Source: Salinimicrobium sp035607535
GTDB taxonomy: Bacteria; Bacteroidota; Bacteroidia; Flavobacteriales; Flavobacteriaceae
DNA: 64,000 nt
Direction: 5' to 3'
Assembly: GCF_035607535.1 (NCBI RefSeq)
Contig: NZ_JAYDZX010000003.1
Location: forward strand, 297,106 to 361,105
Part shown: piece after piece, positions 19,184 to 28,126 of the stretch
Position numbering within the stretch: the first letter of the stretch is position 1
Layout: every line of letters starts with the position of its first letter
Made by a program: the position numbers and the translations under genes
Notes under the pieces: model-generated
The model's database searches: none
Seen by the model: the letters and a program-made list of their open reading frames with translations, nothing else
Told to the model about the DNA's origin: nothing

Positions 19184-20062
19184 ATGAAAAGAATGAAAAA
19201 ATACTTCCAGGTTGCTTTGCTGGTATTAGGAATATGTTCAAGTGCGAACCTTCTTGCGCAACATGCAGATCAAACAACCAAAAACGACACTTTATTCTTT
19301 GAGGATTTTTCTCAAAACTCACTTGATAGAACTAAGTGGAATGTCATAGGTACAGATTTCCACGTCAATAATGAGCAGCAGGCTTATTATGACTCTACGG
19401 CCACGATTTATACAGTAAAGGGCGAAGAAGCGCAGGGTGCTAAAAGTGGTGCTTTAGTTCTCCAGGCGCATTATTCGCCCAATTTTACAACCATAAACGG
19501 AAAGAACTTTGATTTTATTTCGGGTCGTATTAATACCCGAGACAAAGTTATGTTTACTTATGGAACTGCAGCAGCCAGGATGAAACTTCCTGAAGGCGCA
19601 GGATTCTGGCCGGCTTTTTGGGCCCTTGGCGGCGGCGACTGGCCTGCAACAGGCGAGATAGACATTATGGAGTATGTAGGAGAAACAGATTGGATCGGGG
19701 TTGCCCTACACGGCCCCGGTTATTCTGGAGAAACTCCGTTAGTAAACAAATATTTTTTCCCGGAGGGGGAAAGTGTTACAGACTGGCATGTATATTCCGT
19801 AGACTGGACTCCGGAAGGATTTGAATTTAAGGTTGATGGCCGTCTTATCTACAGGGTTACAAAACCTATGGTGGAAAACTATGGCAAATGGGCCTTTGAT
19901 AATCCGAAGTTTCTCATTGTGAATCTCGCGCTTGGGGGTGCCTATCCTTACAAAACCAATCTTGTCGAAGAACCTTATAACGGCCTTCCTCAATCTACTG
20001 TTGACCTGATAAAAGCAGGAAAAGCAAAAGTACTTGTAGACTGGGTTCTAATAACCCAATAG
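19184..20062 (+). CDS. GH16 beta-glucanase, periplasmic
   Basis: 292 residues from the ATG at 19184. An upstream in-frame ATG at 19127 would add 19 residues read through a hairpin and would bury the signal peptide, so I reject it. The signal peptide ends NLLAQ with no lipobox, so the product is periplasmic or secreted. The GH16 active site is GEIDIMEY, with E158, D160 and E163, again the laminarinase form. GFWPAFWALG and KFLIVNLALGG are typical. Unlike the first GH16, it has no accessory domain. It would shorten imported laminarin oligosaccharides or act on mixed-linkage glucan. It is the last gene of the locus, followed by a strong terminator. Confidence 0.92.
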   Translation: MKRMKKYFQVALLVLGICSSANLLAQHADQTTKNDTLFFEDFSQNSLDRTKWNVIGTDFHVNNEQQAYYDSTATIYTVKGEEAQGAKSGALVLQAHYSPNFTTINGKNFDFISGRINTRDKVMFTYGTAAARMKLPEGAGFWPAFWALGGGDWPATGEIDIMEYVGETDWIGVALHGPGYSGETPLVNKYFFPEGESVTDWHVYSVDWTPEGFEFKVDGRLIYRVTKPMVENYGKWAFDNPKFLIVNLALGGAYPYKTNLVEEPYNGLPQSTVDLIKAGKAKVLVDWVLITQ

Positions 20063-20079
20063 TGATTTGTTAAATAGCC

Positions 20080-20124
20080 AAAGATTCCTTTCAGAAATGT
20101 CATTTTTGAAGGGAATCTTTTTTT
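20080..20124 (+). terminator. Terminator of the glucan locus
   Basis: A 14-bp stem (AAAGATTCCTTTCA with TGAAGGGAATCTTT, one G-T pair) is followed by a T-run. The loop is a copy of the dispersed AAATGTCATTTT palindrome (20095-20109), which can itself pair. Confidence 0.8.
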
Positions 20125-20127
20125 AAT

Positions 20128-20154
20128 CCTTTCAGGGTTTTGATCCCTGAAAGG
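20128..20154. repeat. Palindromic intergenic repeat
   Basis: CCTTTCAGGG and CCCTGAAAGG form a perfect hairpin. The following bases to about 20275 contain further phrases (cccgcaaggt, ccttgtag, tttgcaggtc) of a kind commonly scattered between genes in Bacteroidota. No gene is seen here. Confidence 0.55.
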
Positions 20155-20268
20155 GTTGAAACAGACCCGCAAGGTGTTTTTTGGCCTTGTAGCTCTTCCA
20201 AAAAAAAGCCTTTTTTTGACCCATGCAGTGTTTGAGGCGTGGTTATTTTAATCCCTGGCTTTGCAGGT

Positions 20269-20718
20269 CTAATTGAGGTTCCTTCTTTCAATAAAAAATC
20301 TCTTTAGCAAATCTGACGCTTCCTGCTCTAAAATGCCATTTTTGACTTTCGTTTTAGGGTGAAGTTTTGCGCCCATTTTTCTATAGCCCCTTTCAGGATC
20401 TGATGCTGCAAAGACAAGATTAGAGATCTGGCTCCAGTACAAAGCACCTGCACACATCTGGCAGGGCTCCAGGGTGACATACATGGTGCAGTCCAGGAGG
20501 TATTTCCCACCTAAAAAATTGGCCGCAGAAGTTATAGCCTGCATTTCGGCATGGGCGGTGACATCATTTAGAAGTTCTGTCAGATTGTGTCCGCGGGCAA
20601 TGACCTGCCCTTTGGCAACGATCACAACCCCCACGGGAATTTCTCCTTTTTCGTAGGCAAGCTGAGCCTCTTCCAGCGCCTTGCGCATAAAATAGCTGTC
20701 GTCAAAAACTAATTGCAT
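20269..20718 (-). CDS. tadA: TadA-like nucleoside/tRNA adenosine deaminase family protein
   Basis: 149 residues from the ATG at 20718; the in-frame TTG at 20724 is less likely. Zinc-dependent cytidine-deaminase fold with HAEMQAI (zinc His and catalytic Glu) and PCQMCAGAL (two zinc Cys). The family includes TadA, which makes inosine at position 34 of tRNA-Arg, and guanine deaminases. The compact length and RKALEEAQLAYEKGEIPVG near the N-terminus favour TadA. It is transcribed divergently from dxs, with a back-to-back promoter pair in the 38-base gap. The last 30 codons contain an exact copy of the dispersed palindrome (20330-20345), read as VKNGIL. Confidence 0.8.
   Translation of the reverse strand: MQLVFDDSYFMRKALEEAQLAYEKGEIPVGVVIVAKGQVIARGHNLTELLNDVTAHAEMQAITSAANFLGGKYLLDCTMYVTLEPCQMCAGALYWSQISNLVFAASDPERGYRKMGAKLHPKTKVKNGILEQEASDLLKRFFIERRNLN
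20330..20345. repeat. Dispersed palindrome AAAATGCCATTTTTGA
   Basis: Full-length copy of the window-wide motif, inside the 3' end of the tadA-like gene. Confidence 0.7.
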
Positions 20719-20720
20719 AT

Positions 20721-20729
20721 TCAAAAATA
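20721..20729 (-). promoter_or_regulatory. -7 element of the tadA-like gene
   Basis: TATTTTTGA on the minus strand, two bases before the ATG, matches TAnnTTTG. It implies a leaderless or nearly leaderless mRNA. Confidence 0.45.
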
Positions 20730-20742
20730 CAATTTCAAGATG

Positions 20743-20751
20743 TACCTTTGC
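20743..20751 (+). promoter_or_regulatory. -7 element of dxs
   Basis: TACCTTTGC matches TAnnTTTGY and ends five bases before the chosen dxs ATG, so the transcript would start almost at the start codon. Confidence 0.55.
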
Positions 20752-20756
20752 GATTT

Positions 20757-22541
20757 ATGGCCCAAACTATTCTCGATACTATAAATTCCCCTGCAGATCT
20801 GCGGAAATTAGCTCCGGAAAAACTTCCGCAGCTGGCGGCAGAACTTCGGAAATTCATTATTGAGATCGTCGCCACAAAGGAAGGTCATTTGGGAGCCAGT
20901 CTTGGGGTAGTAGAGCTTACCCTGGCACTACATTATGTCTTTAATACGCCCGAAGATCTACTCGTGTGGGATGTGGGGCATCAGGCTTACGGCCACAAGA
21001 TCCTTACCGGAAGAAGAGATGTTTTTCACACCAACCGGCAGCTTGGCGGAATCAGCGGATTTCCGAAAAGAAGCGAAAGTGAATATGACACTTTTGGAGT
21101 GGGACATTCCTCAACGGCAATTTCGGCTGCGCTGGGAATGGCACTGGCGTCTAATTTAAAAGGAGCATTTCAAAAGCAGCATATAGCAGTTGTTGGAGAT
21201 GCCTCTATTGCCAGCGGAATGGCATTTGAGGGCCTAAATCACGCCGGAGTCACCAATGCAAATCTATTGATCATTCTCAATGACAACGCCATTGGTATAG
21301 ATCCCAGCGTTGGAGCTCTAAAAAATTATCTTACCAAAGCCAGGGTGGGTTATAAACCGAAACAAGATAATATCATCGAGGCTCTCAACTTCCAATATTT
21401 CGGTCCGGTTGATGGTCACGATCTGGAAAGCCTTACAAGCACTTTAGAAGAACTGAAGGTTATTAGCGGACCAAAGTTCCTTCACGTCATCACCACCAAA
21501 GGGAAAGGGCTTAAAAAGGCCGAAGAAGATCAGGTGAAGTATCACGCTCCGGGAAAATTTGTTCCCGACACGGGGGAATTACTTCCTTATGATACAAAAG
21601 GTCTTCCCTTGAAATTTCAGGATGTCTTTGGTCTCACTTTAGTGGAACTTGCAGAGCAGAATGAAAAGATCATAGGCATAACTCCGGCGATGCCAACAGG
21701 AAGTTCCCTGAAATATATGATGCAGGCTTTTCCCGAACGCGCATTTGATGTTGGAATTGCAGAGCAGCACGCAGTAACCCTGGCTGCCGGTATGGCCACC
21801 CAGGGATTTACCGTCTTTTGTGCTATCTATTCGACCTTTCTGCAAAGAGCCTATGACCAGGTGATCCATGATGTGGCACTTCAGAAGTTACCGGTAGTAT
21901 TCTGTCTTGACCGCGCCGGACTCGTGGGTGAGGATGGAGCTACTCATCACGGGGCTTTTGATATTGCTTACCTGCGGTGTATCCCCAACATGAATATTTT
22001 CGCTCCGCTTGATCAAGTGGATTTGAGAAACATGTTATATACGGCTCAAAAAGATAATTTATCGGGGCCGTTGGCAATTAGATATCCAAGGGGAAGAGGC
22101 TTTAGAAATGACTGGCAATTACCTTTTGATAAGTTGTTAATAGGTAAAGGCAAAAAGCTGCAGCAAGGAACAGTTATTGCAGTTTTGAGCTTTGGTGCAA
22201 TAGGAATGAATGTTACTGAAGCACTTGAAGATTTTCCGAAGCAAAAGGAAGTCGGGCATTATGATATGAGGTTTGCTAAACCTCTTGATGAGGAGCTGCT
22301 GCACGAGATCTTTGCCGACTATAAGGAAATAGTGACCGTTGAAGATGGAGTTATCAAGGGAGGCTTTGGATCGGCAATTATGGAGTTTGCCCAGAAACAC
22401 AATTATCGGTTGCCAATCAAAATGCTGGGGCTGCCCGATGACTTTTTAGATCACGGAAAAGTGACCGAATTACAAGAAATAGCAAAAATAGACGTTGACA
22501 ATATTAGAAGCTGTCTTAAAGACCTTCTCAAAAATTACTGA
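20757..22541 (+). CDS. dxs: 1-deoxy-D-xylulose-5-phosphate synthase
   Basis: 594 residues from the ATG at 20757. Condenses pyruvate and glyceraldehyde-3-phosphate to DXP, the first step of the MEP isoprenoid pathway; thiamin-diphosphate enzyme in the cytoplasm. Visible motifs are VWDVGHQAYGHKILTGR, the ThDP/Mg region VVGDASIASGMAFEGLNHAG with LNDN, the transketolase-like pyrimidine domain with GIAEQHAVTLAAGMA and the C-terminal domain VTVEDGVIKGGFGSA. Slightly shorter than the E. coli enzyme but with all domains. The longer TTG start (20748) is rejected because it overlaps the promoter element. A DUF3078 gene follows after 8 bases. Confidence 0.95.
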   Translation: MAQTILDTINSPADLRKLAPEKLPQLAAELRKFIIEIVATKEGHLGASLGVVELTLALHYVFNTPEDLLVWDVGHQAYGHKILTGRRDVFHTNRQLGGISGFPKRSESEYDTFGVGHSSTAISAALGMALASNLKGAFQKQHIAVVGDASIASGMAFEGLNHAGVTNANLLIILNDNAIGIDPSVGALKNYLTKARVGYKPKQDNIIEALNFQYFGPVDGHDLESLTSTLEELKVISGPKFLHVITTKGKGLKKAEEDQVKYHAPGKFVPDTGELLPYDTKGLPLKFQDVFGLTLVELAEQNEKIIGITPAMPTGSSLKYMMQAFPERAFDVGIAEQHAVTLAAGMATQGFTVFCAIYSTFLQRAYDQVIHDVALQKLPVVFCLDRAGLVGEDGATHHGAFDIAYLRCIPNMNIFAPLDQVDLRNMLYTAQKDNLSGPLAIRYPRGRGFRNDWQLPFDKLLIGKGKKLQQGTVIAVLSFGAIGMNVTEALEDFPKQKEVGHYDMRFAKPLDEELLHEIFADYKEIVTVEDGVIKGGFGSAIMEFAQKHNYRLPIKMLGLPDDFLDHGKVTELQEIAKIDVDNIRSCLKDLLKNY

Positions 22542-22549
22542 TTACCCTA

Positions 22550-23593
22550 ATGCATAAAATATTTCCTTGCCTCCTTCTACTCCTCGTAAGCACATTTTCT
22601 TATGGGCAGGCAATTGAGTCCGATAAATTGGACACAGTTAAGGCCGATACGGTCAAGATAGCAACTGTAAAAGCCGATTCCACCGAAATTGATACTGCTG
22701 TTGCAGATACTATCAAAGTGGTAAATGAAAAGATCGATTACTGGAAGAAGACCAATAAGGTGGGAGTAAATCTTAGTGAAGTGGCCTTTATCAACTGGAA
22801 TTCCGGAGGGAACAATTCATTTTCGGCTTTACTTCACGGGCTATTTGGAAGAAAATATAAAAAAGAACTTTTGAACTGGAACTCTACGCTTGCCGTCAAG
22901 TACGGATTTAATGCGCAGGAGGGCCGGGAACTTCGGAAAACTGAAGATCACCTGGAAATAAATTCGAATTTTGGATACCGCCGTGATTCCGTTTCCAACT
23001 GGTATTACTCGGCTAAATTTAATTTTAATACGCAGCTGACATACGGGTACCGATATCCAAATACCGATTCGCCTATTTCTAAATTCATGGCCCCGGGATA
23101 TGCTTTTCTGGGTGTAGGTACAGAGTATTCTGCTCCCGAAGAAGATCTTACTGTTTACATCTCACCGGTTACTCAGAAGTCCACTTTTGTGCTGGATCAG
23201 GCTTTGGCCAATGAGGGGATGTTCGGAGTGCAGCCCGCAATTAAAGATGCAGAAGGCAATATCTTAAAAGACGGCGAAAGAATAAGGACAGAATTCGGGT
23301 TCCTTTTAAGCAGCGCTTTTACAAAACAGATCTTTGACAATATCGGCCTTAATCAACAGCTGAAGTTGTATTCCGATTATCTCAATAAGTTCGGAAATAT
23401 TGATGTGGACTGGGAACTGAATCTGGACTTACAGGTAAACGATTATGTAAAAGCCAATGTAGGTTCACATCTTAGGTACGATGACGACGTAAAGTTCAAG
23501 CAGGACCTTGACGGCGACGGAAAACTGGAAACGGGTGGTCCAAAAGTACAATTCAAACAACTCCTGGGGGTAGGTGTAGTTTATACCTTTTAG
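22550..23593 (+). CDS. DUF3078-type outer-membrane protein
   Basis: 347 residues. The signal peptide ends FSYGQ. A low-complexity linker follows, with repeated Asp-Thr-Val/Ile-Lys units (about 25-60, DTVKADTVKIATVKAD). From about residue 65 the protein is a run of amphipathic strands (WNSGGNNSFSALLHG, YYSAKFNFNTQLTYGYRY) ending in VVYTF, as expected for an outer-membrane barrel. I recognise this as the DUF3078 family of Bacteroidota, which has no firmly known role. It lies 8 bases after dxs and is probably co-transcribed. Its stop overlaps the convergent T9SS gene by four bases. Confidence 0.75.
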   Translation: MHKIFPCLLLLLVSTFSYGQAIESDKLDTVKADTVKIATVKADSTEIDTAVADTIKVVNEKIDYWKKTNKVGVNLSEVAFINWNSGGNNSFSALLHGLFGRKYKKELLNWNSTLAVKYGFNAQEGRELRKTEDHLEINSNFGYRRDSVSNWYYSAKFNFNTQLTYGYRYPNTDSPISKFMAPGYAFLGVGTEYSAPEEDLTVYISPVTQKSTFVLDQALANEGMFGVQPAIKDAEGNILKDGERIRTEFGFLLSSAFTKQIFDNIGLNQQLKLYSDYLNKFGNIDVDWELNLDLQVNDYVKANVGSHLRYDDDVKFKQDLDGDGKLETGGPKVQFKQLLGVGVVYTF

Positions 23594-26424
23594 GAGCTAT
23601 AGTGGTCTATCGCTTTTATAACTTTCTGAACACGCGTTTTTCCTCCCCCGGTAATCCGGAAGATATACATTCCCCGCGCCTCAAAAGAAAGATCTACCGG
23701 AAATGGTTCGTTGGCCACCAAAGGGGCTTCTATTGATCTTATTAGCTTTCCCTGAATGTTATAAACCAGAATTTCAGCTTTTTGTACATCTTCTCCGGAA
23801 ATCACATTAAAAATACCTGCTGAAACTGTGGGAAATATCTGGATCTCATTTTCTTCTATCACCACTTCACCCCTCTCTTCAGCTTCTTCTTTGGCAGTTT
23901 TGAACTGTCCCGAGAAGATTCCGCGGCCATAGGAGGCTGCATAGACAACATTATTACCTTTTTTAAGATCCAGGTCGGTCACTTTTACATCGCTCATTCC
24001 ATTATAGGATTGTACCCATACCGGCTGACTGCTGTTGAAGTTCTCTGTTGCCCAAACTCCCAATTCTGTGCCGACTATTACTTCACTTTTATTCAAAGGA
24101 TTGGGAAGGATAGAAAGCACCGGAAGATCGGGAAGGTTCCCTTCCTTATTGACCCACGTTGGGTTGGAGGAGGTTGCATTTGCAGTATACCAAATACTCC
24201 TTACGCCATAATTGTAGAAACTCACATATAGTTCATCTTCCGACTGCCCGAATTCTACATCAGAAATACTTCCCACGAACTGTGGGCCCGTAATTTCCCT
24301 CCAGGTGGCATTGGAAGTAGCTCCATCGGCATCTTCAATCCATATAAGCTTGGAATTGACCAGGCCCAGCAAAACTGTACTGCTTTCTGTAGTATATGGA
24401 GATACAGTTATTGCACTAATTGAGGCGTCCAAAAGGTTGTTCTTAAGAGAACTTCGTGGTGCAATAGGCGAATTATCACTTATTCCGTCCTCCAAAACTT
24501 CGAGCTGGGTAAGATCTTCGTACCTGTATAATACACCTTCGGGTCCGTTTGAGTAGAGGAGATCGAGATTCGAATCCAGGGCTTGTGGATTTATAAAAAA
24601 GCCGTCTTGATCTTCATTATAAGCTATTAAGCAGAAACCTTCTTTTTCGTAATTGTACAATACTATAAGATCGTTATATATAAGGTTTACAATAAAATAG
24701 CTGGGATCAATCTGGTCGTAGAAGGAATGAGCTCCATCACCACCTAAAATTCCTATAGACGCAGGATTTCCGTTTTCGATCAAAAGAGAACCATTATCCT
24801 GAGTCCCTCCAAGGAAATAATCTCCCGATGCAAAGCTTTTGGGAGCTACGGCAACAGAATAAAACTGAGTGGTTATATAATTTAACTCTGGAGTTATAAA
24901 TACGTCAGATGAACTGGCCGCAGCAAGATCACTGGCAAAAGAAACCCCGCCGTCATGTCCAAAAATGGCCTGGTTGGTATTACCCGGCCGAAACTGCATC
25001 ACATGTTGATCTGCATGAACTAAAGATACCGGAAGATTTTCCAATCCCGGGGTATCCTCCCATTTCGAAATTTGTTCCCAGCTCTGGCCACTGTTTATAG
25101 ATCTAAAAAGGTCGATTCCGCCGGCATAGATTATGTTATCATTTGTGGGATCAGCCTCGATCATAAGATTGTAGAAGGCCTGTCCCCTGGCAAAATCACT
25201 GGCAGGAATATCCAGGTCGGCATCATTAGGTTCGTTTAAAGGAGAAATCGTATTAAATGCATCTGTGGTTATCCAGAGAGAAGCTTCTTCTTCGAAGTCT
25301 TCGGCCAGGATATAAAATTTATTCGGGTTCGTTGCTGAAGCTTCAATTTCGGTTCTGTAAACATTAGGAACAGTTGCAATCTGGTTCCATGAGGTGTTAG
25401 TCCCTAAGTCCCGCTTGAAGATCTTACCTCCCAGGGAGTTTTCAACACCAGGAGAATAAGTGGTGGATACCCATATGTTTCCTGCAGCATCTACCTCAAA
25501 ATCATTAAAAGATTCCTCTTCTAGAATTTTATTCCAGGAAGTGCCTCCATTTTTGCTTCCGTATAATCCCCTGTCAAAATATCCCAGCAGGTTTTGTGGA
25601 TTTCTTGCATTTGCATAAATATGAGTAGAAACGCCAATGAAGATTTCTGTGCTACTGCCATTATCCCATGCTTGTATATCATTTATGTAATAAACTCCGC
25701 CAACCACTCGCAAACTTGTGCCGCTTCCTGGTGTAGAAAATTTTTCCACATCCAGTACCTTGTTCCAGGTTTTACCACCATCGGTCGTTTTGTAGACTCC
25801 TGTTCCCACTACGTCACCGCCGGTATATTGTTCTCCTGTACCAGCATACCAGATATTGCTATCTCTGGGATCTACTGTGAGGCAGGAAATGTTTAGGTTT
25901 GCCGGGAGTCCTTCTATCTGCCTCCACATAGAATTGTCATTGGTGATATCCTCATTGACCCAAAGCCCACCGCTAATGGCTCCTGCAAATACTCTTCTAC
26001 CGCTGGCATCATTGGGATCGAATAAAAGCACCCTTGTCCTTCCTCCCACATTATTTGGGCCGCGGGAGATCCAGGGATGTTTATCACTGTCGCCGGGAGA
26101 TTTATTATAGTTTTTTCTTTGTCTTGCCTTCACCAGCTGCTCATGAAGTTCTCTCACTTTGTAGGGTTCGGGATAACCAAGAGCCGGATTCATGGTGAGG
26201 TATTCCATTTCCTCATAATACTTCTTGGGAGGCAAAGCCCTTTTGATCCTTTCAAGACGGGAATACCCCAGGTCCTTAGCAGGCTTTTTCTCCTTTAGAA
26301 ATTCGGAATGTTTTTTTCTTATCTCCGAAACATTATCAGTAGTCTTATCTTCCGCAGTAATAAATAGACCAAAAACAATGGCAAATATTACGACAGGAAT
26401 CACAAAGTGCAGTCGTTTAATCAT
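23590..26424 (-). CDS. Secreted Asp-box (BNR/sortilin-like) protein with T9SS sorting domain
   Basis: 944 residues. An N-terminal hydrophobic signal (residues 5-23) is followed by a charged stretch. The body (about 115-840) is a beta-propeller with Asp-box motifs (KTTDGGKTWNKV, SINSGQSWEQI, SKNGGTSWNKI), like VPS10/sialidase-type propellers. The last 80 residues form a type IX secretion sorting domain (IQIFPTVSAGIFNV...VYNIQGKLIRS...ARGMYIFRI...KVIKA). No sialidase Arg triad is obvious, so an adhesive or scaffold role is as likely as an enzyme. It would be exported through the outer membrane and anchored or released. Monocistronic and convergent with DUF3078. Confidence 0.85.
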   Translation of the reverse strand: MIKRLHFVIPVVIFAIVFGLFITAEDKTTDNVSEIRKKHSEFLKEKKPAKDLGYSRLERIKRALPPKKYYEEMEYLTMNPALGYPEPYKVRELHEQLVKARQRKNYNKSPGDSDKHPWISRGPNNVGGRTRVLLFDPNDASGRRVFAGAISGGLWVNEDITNDNSMWRQIEGLPANLNISCLTVDPRDSNIWYAGTGEQYTGGDVVGTGVYKTTDGGKTWNKVLDVEKFSTPGSGTSLRVVGGVYYINDIQAWDNGSSTEIFIGVSTHIYANARNPQNLLGYFDRGLYGSKNGGTSWNKILEEESFNDFEVDAAGNIWVSTTYSPGVENSLGGKIFKRDLGTNTSWNQIATVPNVYRTEIEASATNPNKFYILAEDFEEEASLWITTDAFNTISPLNEPNDADLDIPASDFARGQAFYNLMIEADPTNDNIIYAGGIDLFRSINSGQSWEQISKWEDTPGLENLPVSLVHADQHVMQFRPGNTNQAIFGHDGGVSFASDLAAASSSDVFITPELNYITTQFYSVAVAPKSFASGDYFLGGTQDNGSLLIENGNPASIGILGGDGAHSFYDQIDPSYFIVNLIYNDLIVLYNYEKEGFCLIAYNEDQDGFFINPQALDSNLDLLYSNGPEGVLYRYEDLTQLEVLEDGISDNSPIAPRSSLKNNLLDASISAITVSPYTTESSTVLLGLVNSKLIWIEDADGATSNATWREITGPQFVGSISDVEFGQSEDELYVSFYNYGVRSIWYTANATSSNPTWVNKEGNLPDLPVLSILPNPLNKSEVIVGTELGVWATENFNSSQPVWVQSYNGMSDVKVTDLDLKKGNNVVYAASYGRGIFSGQFKTAKEEAEERGEVVIEENEIQIFPTVSAGIFNVISGEDVQKAEILVYNIQGKLIRSIEAPLVANEPFPVDLSFEARGMYIFRITGGGKTRVQKVIKAIDHYSS

Positions 26425-26475
26425 ATAGGGAAACTAATAAGCTTTAGAAAAGCTAGGACGGCAAAATACGAAAAA

Positions 26476-27819
26476 TTAAATTTTCAGCCCCTTGAATTTT
26501 TTGAAAGAGGAAACAATGTTACTGTCTGTTAATGAGGAGATATAACTGCAAATTTTTATCAGCTTATCATACACAGGAAGATCTTCAAAATGCCCTACCT
26601 CAGGAATTAGCTTTAGCACGAGTCGGTTATAATTGGTCTGCTCTCCATTCTCGGGCAACAGAGCAGTTGTATAAGTGTCCAGCAGGTGACTTAACATTTG
26701 ATAACCCGCAATCTCTTTGCTCACCACCTCCTCGCTTTGGTAGATCTTATCGATGCTGATTTTAATAATATCGGTGATCTGGGCTTCATATTTACTCTTG
26801 TCGAATAATGCCTCGTGAAAATCCCCTTTCAGGATAGCCTCTTCATTGGCCATAAAAATCTCCACCGCCTCGGTAATAAGGGTATTTATCGCCAGCGCAC
26901 GCAAATAGCTAAGCCTGTCGGCACGGGTTTGCAGGTTGTGGTACTTCTTGGTGATAATAGAATCCTTGACCAGGTTAATGAGGTATTCAAGTGCATATTC
27001 CTCCTGAATAAGACCAAGATTTATCCCATCCTCAAAATCAATGATGGTGTAGCAAATATCGTCGGCCGCCTCTACCAAAAAGGCAAGCGGATGCCTGCAG
27101 TAGCTCATGTTCTTTCCGCTGCCGGTGGGAATTAGGCCGAGTTCATTAGCTACCTCTTCAAAAAAGGTTTTTTCAGACTGAAATATTCCGAACTTCTTAT
27201 CGGCTATTCTTGAAGTGGGTCTATGCGGAAGGGATTCCTTCGGATATTTTATGAAAGCTCCCAGAGTTGCATAAGAAAGCCTGATGCCACCGTCAATTCC
27301 CGGTCGGTCTTCTGTCAGGATCTTGAATCCGTTCGCGTTTCCTTCAAATTTCACGAGATCCTGATATTCTTCGGGAGTGAGCATTTCCTGAAATCTTTTG
27401 CCATTCCCATTGCTGAAATATTCTCCAATTGCCTTTTCTCCGGAATGTCCAAACGGCGGGTTCCCAATATCATGTGCCAGGGCAGCAGCAGCGACTATAG
27501 CGCCGAAATCGTTCATTTGATAGCCGTGAGTTTTTTCAAGCTGCGGATGCTTCTCCAGGATTTTCTGTCCTGCCAGCCGTCCCAAAGAACGTCCAACGAC
27601 CGAAACTTCAAGGCTGTGGGTTAACCTTGTATGAACGAAATCTGTCTTGGAAAGTGGAATGACCTGGGTCTTATCCTGCAGACTTCTAAAAGCCGAAGAA
27701 AAAATGATCCTGTCATAATCAACTTCAAAACCTAACCGGGTTGCATTTTGTTCTTTTCGTAATCTTTTATTAGTGTCTCCTGCTTTTCTAAGCGAAAGCA
27801 ACTGCTCCCAGTTCATCAT
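26476..27819 (-). CDS. dgt: Deoxyguanosinetriphosphate triphosphohydrolase
   Basis: 447 residues. HD-domain enzyme that hydrolyses dGTP (and sometimes other dNTPs) to the nucleoside and tripolyphosphate. The N-terminus has DYDRIIFSSAFRSLQDKTQV, the family signature. The HD metal site is HTRLTHSLEV plus AHDIGNPPFGHSGE. A later DICYTIIDFEDG motif provides the third part of the site. The start is the first of two adjacent ATG codons. It has its own TAnnTTTG element 22 bases upstream. The neighbouring gene on the same strand upstream is nrdA, so two dNTP-pool enzymes are adjacent, though separated by a 307-base repeat-rich gap. Confidence 0.93.
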   Translation of the reverse strand: MMNWEQLLSLRKAGDTNKRLRKEQNATRLGFEVDYDRIIFSSAFRSLQDKTQVIPLSKTDFVHTRLTHSLEVSVVGRSLGRLAGQKILEKHPQLEKTHGYQMNDFGAIVAAAALAHDIGNPPFGHSGEKAIGEYFSNGNGKRFQEMLTPEEYQDLVKFEGNANGFKILTEDRPGIDGGIRLSYATLGAFIKYPKESLPHRPTSRIADKKFGIFQSEKTFFEEVANELGLIPTGSGKNMSYCRHPLAFLVEAADDICYTIIDFEDGINLGLIQEEYALEYLINLVKDSIITKKYHNLQTRADRLSYLRALAINTLITEAVEIFMANEEAILKGDFHEALFDKSKYEAQITDIIKISIDKIYQSEEVVSKEIAGYQMLSHLLDTYTTALLPENGEQTNYNRLVLKLIPEVGHFEDLPVYDKLIKICSYISSLTDSNIVSSFKKFKGLKI

Positions 27820-27841
27820 TTATGAAGTATTTACTTAGGTC

Positions 27842-27850
27842 TCAAAAATA
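27842..27850 (-). promoter_or_regulatory. -7 element of dgt
   Basis: TATTTTTGA on the minus strand, 22 bases before the ATG. Confidence 0.45.
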
Positions 27851-28080
27851 AACAATGAGTAATTAACAATTATCAATTAACAGGGAATAATGATAAAAAG
27901 CACCAAATTCCAGGCACCAAATTCCAAATTTAGAAGAGGACTAAGCAGTTGTTCCTATTTCACACAGAGATCGCGAAGCAAAACGCAAAGAGCGCAGAGA
28001 TAATTTTTGGGTATAATTTTTAGCGTCCTTTGCGAAATCTTTGCACCCTTAGCGAGGAATTAGGATTAAAACAATCGTCC

Positions 28081-28110
28081 AGATCTCAGATCTCAGATCT
28101 CAGATCTCAA
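28081..28110. repeat. GATCTCA heptamer tandem repeat
   Basis: Four copies of a seven-base unit, degenerating into CTAATATCTCACATCTAC towards the nrdA stop codon. Confidence 0.7.
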
Positions 28111-28126
28111 GTCTAATATCTCACAT

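Larger units (their letters stand above)
27820..28126. other. Repeat-rich gap between dgt and nrdA
   Basis: No gene. Holds the dgt promoter, an ACCAAATTCCAGGC phrase repeated at 27901-27930 and seen again near 49268, an inverted pair of phrases built on gcgaag/cgcaaagagcgc and tttgcgaaatctttgc (27970-28055), and GATCTCA heptamers. Confidence 0.6.
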
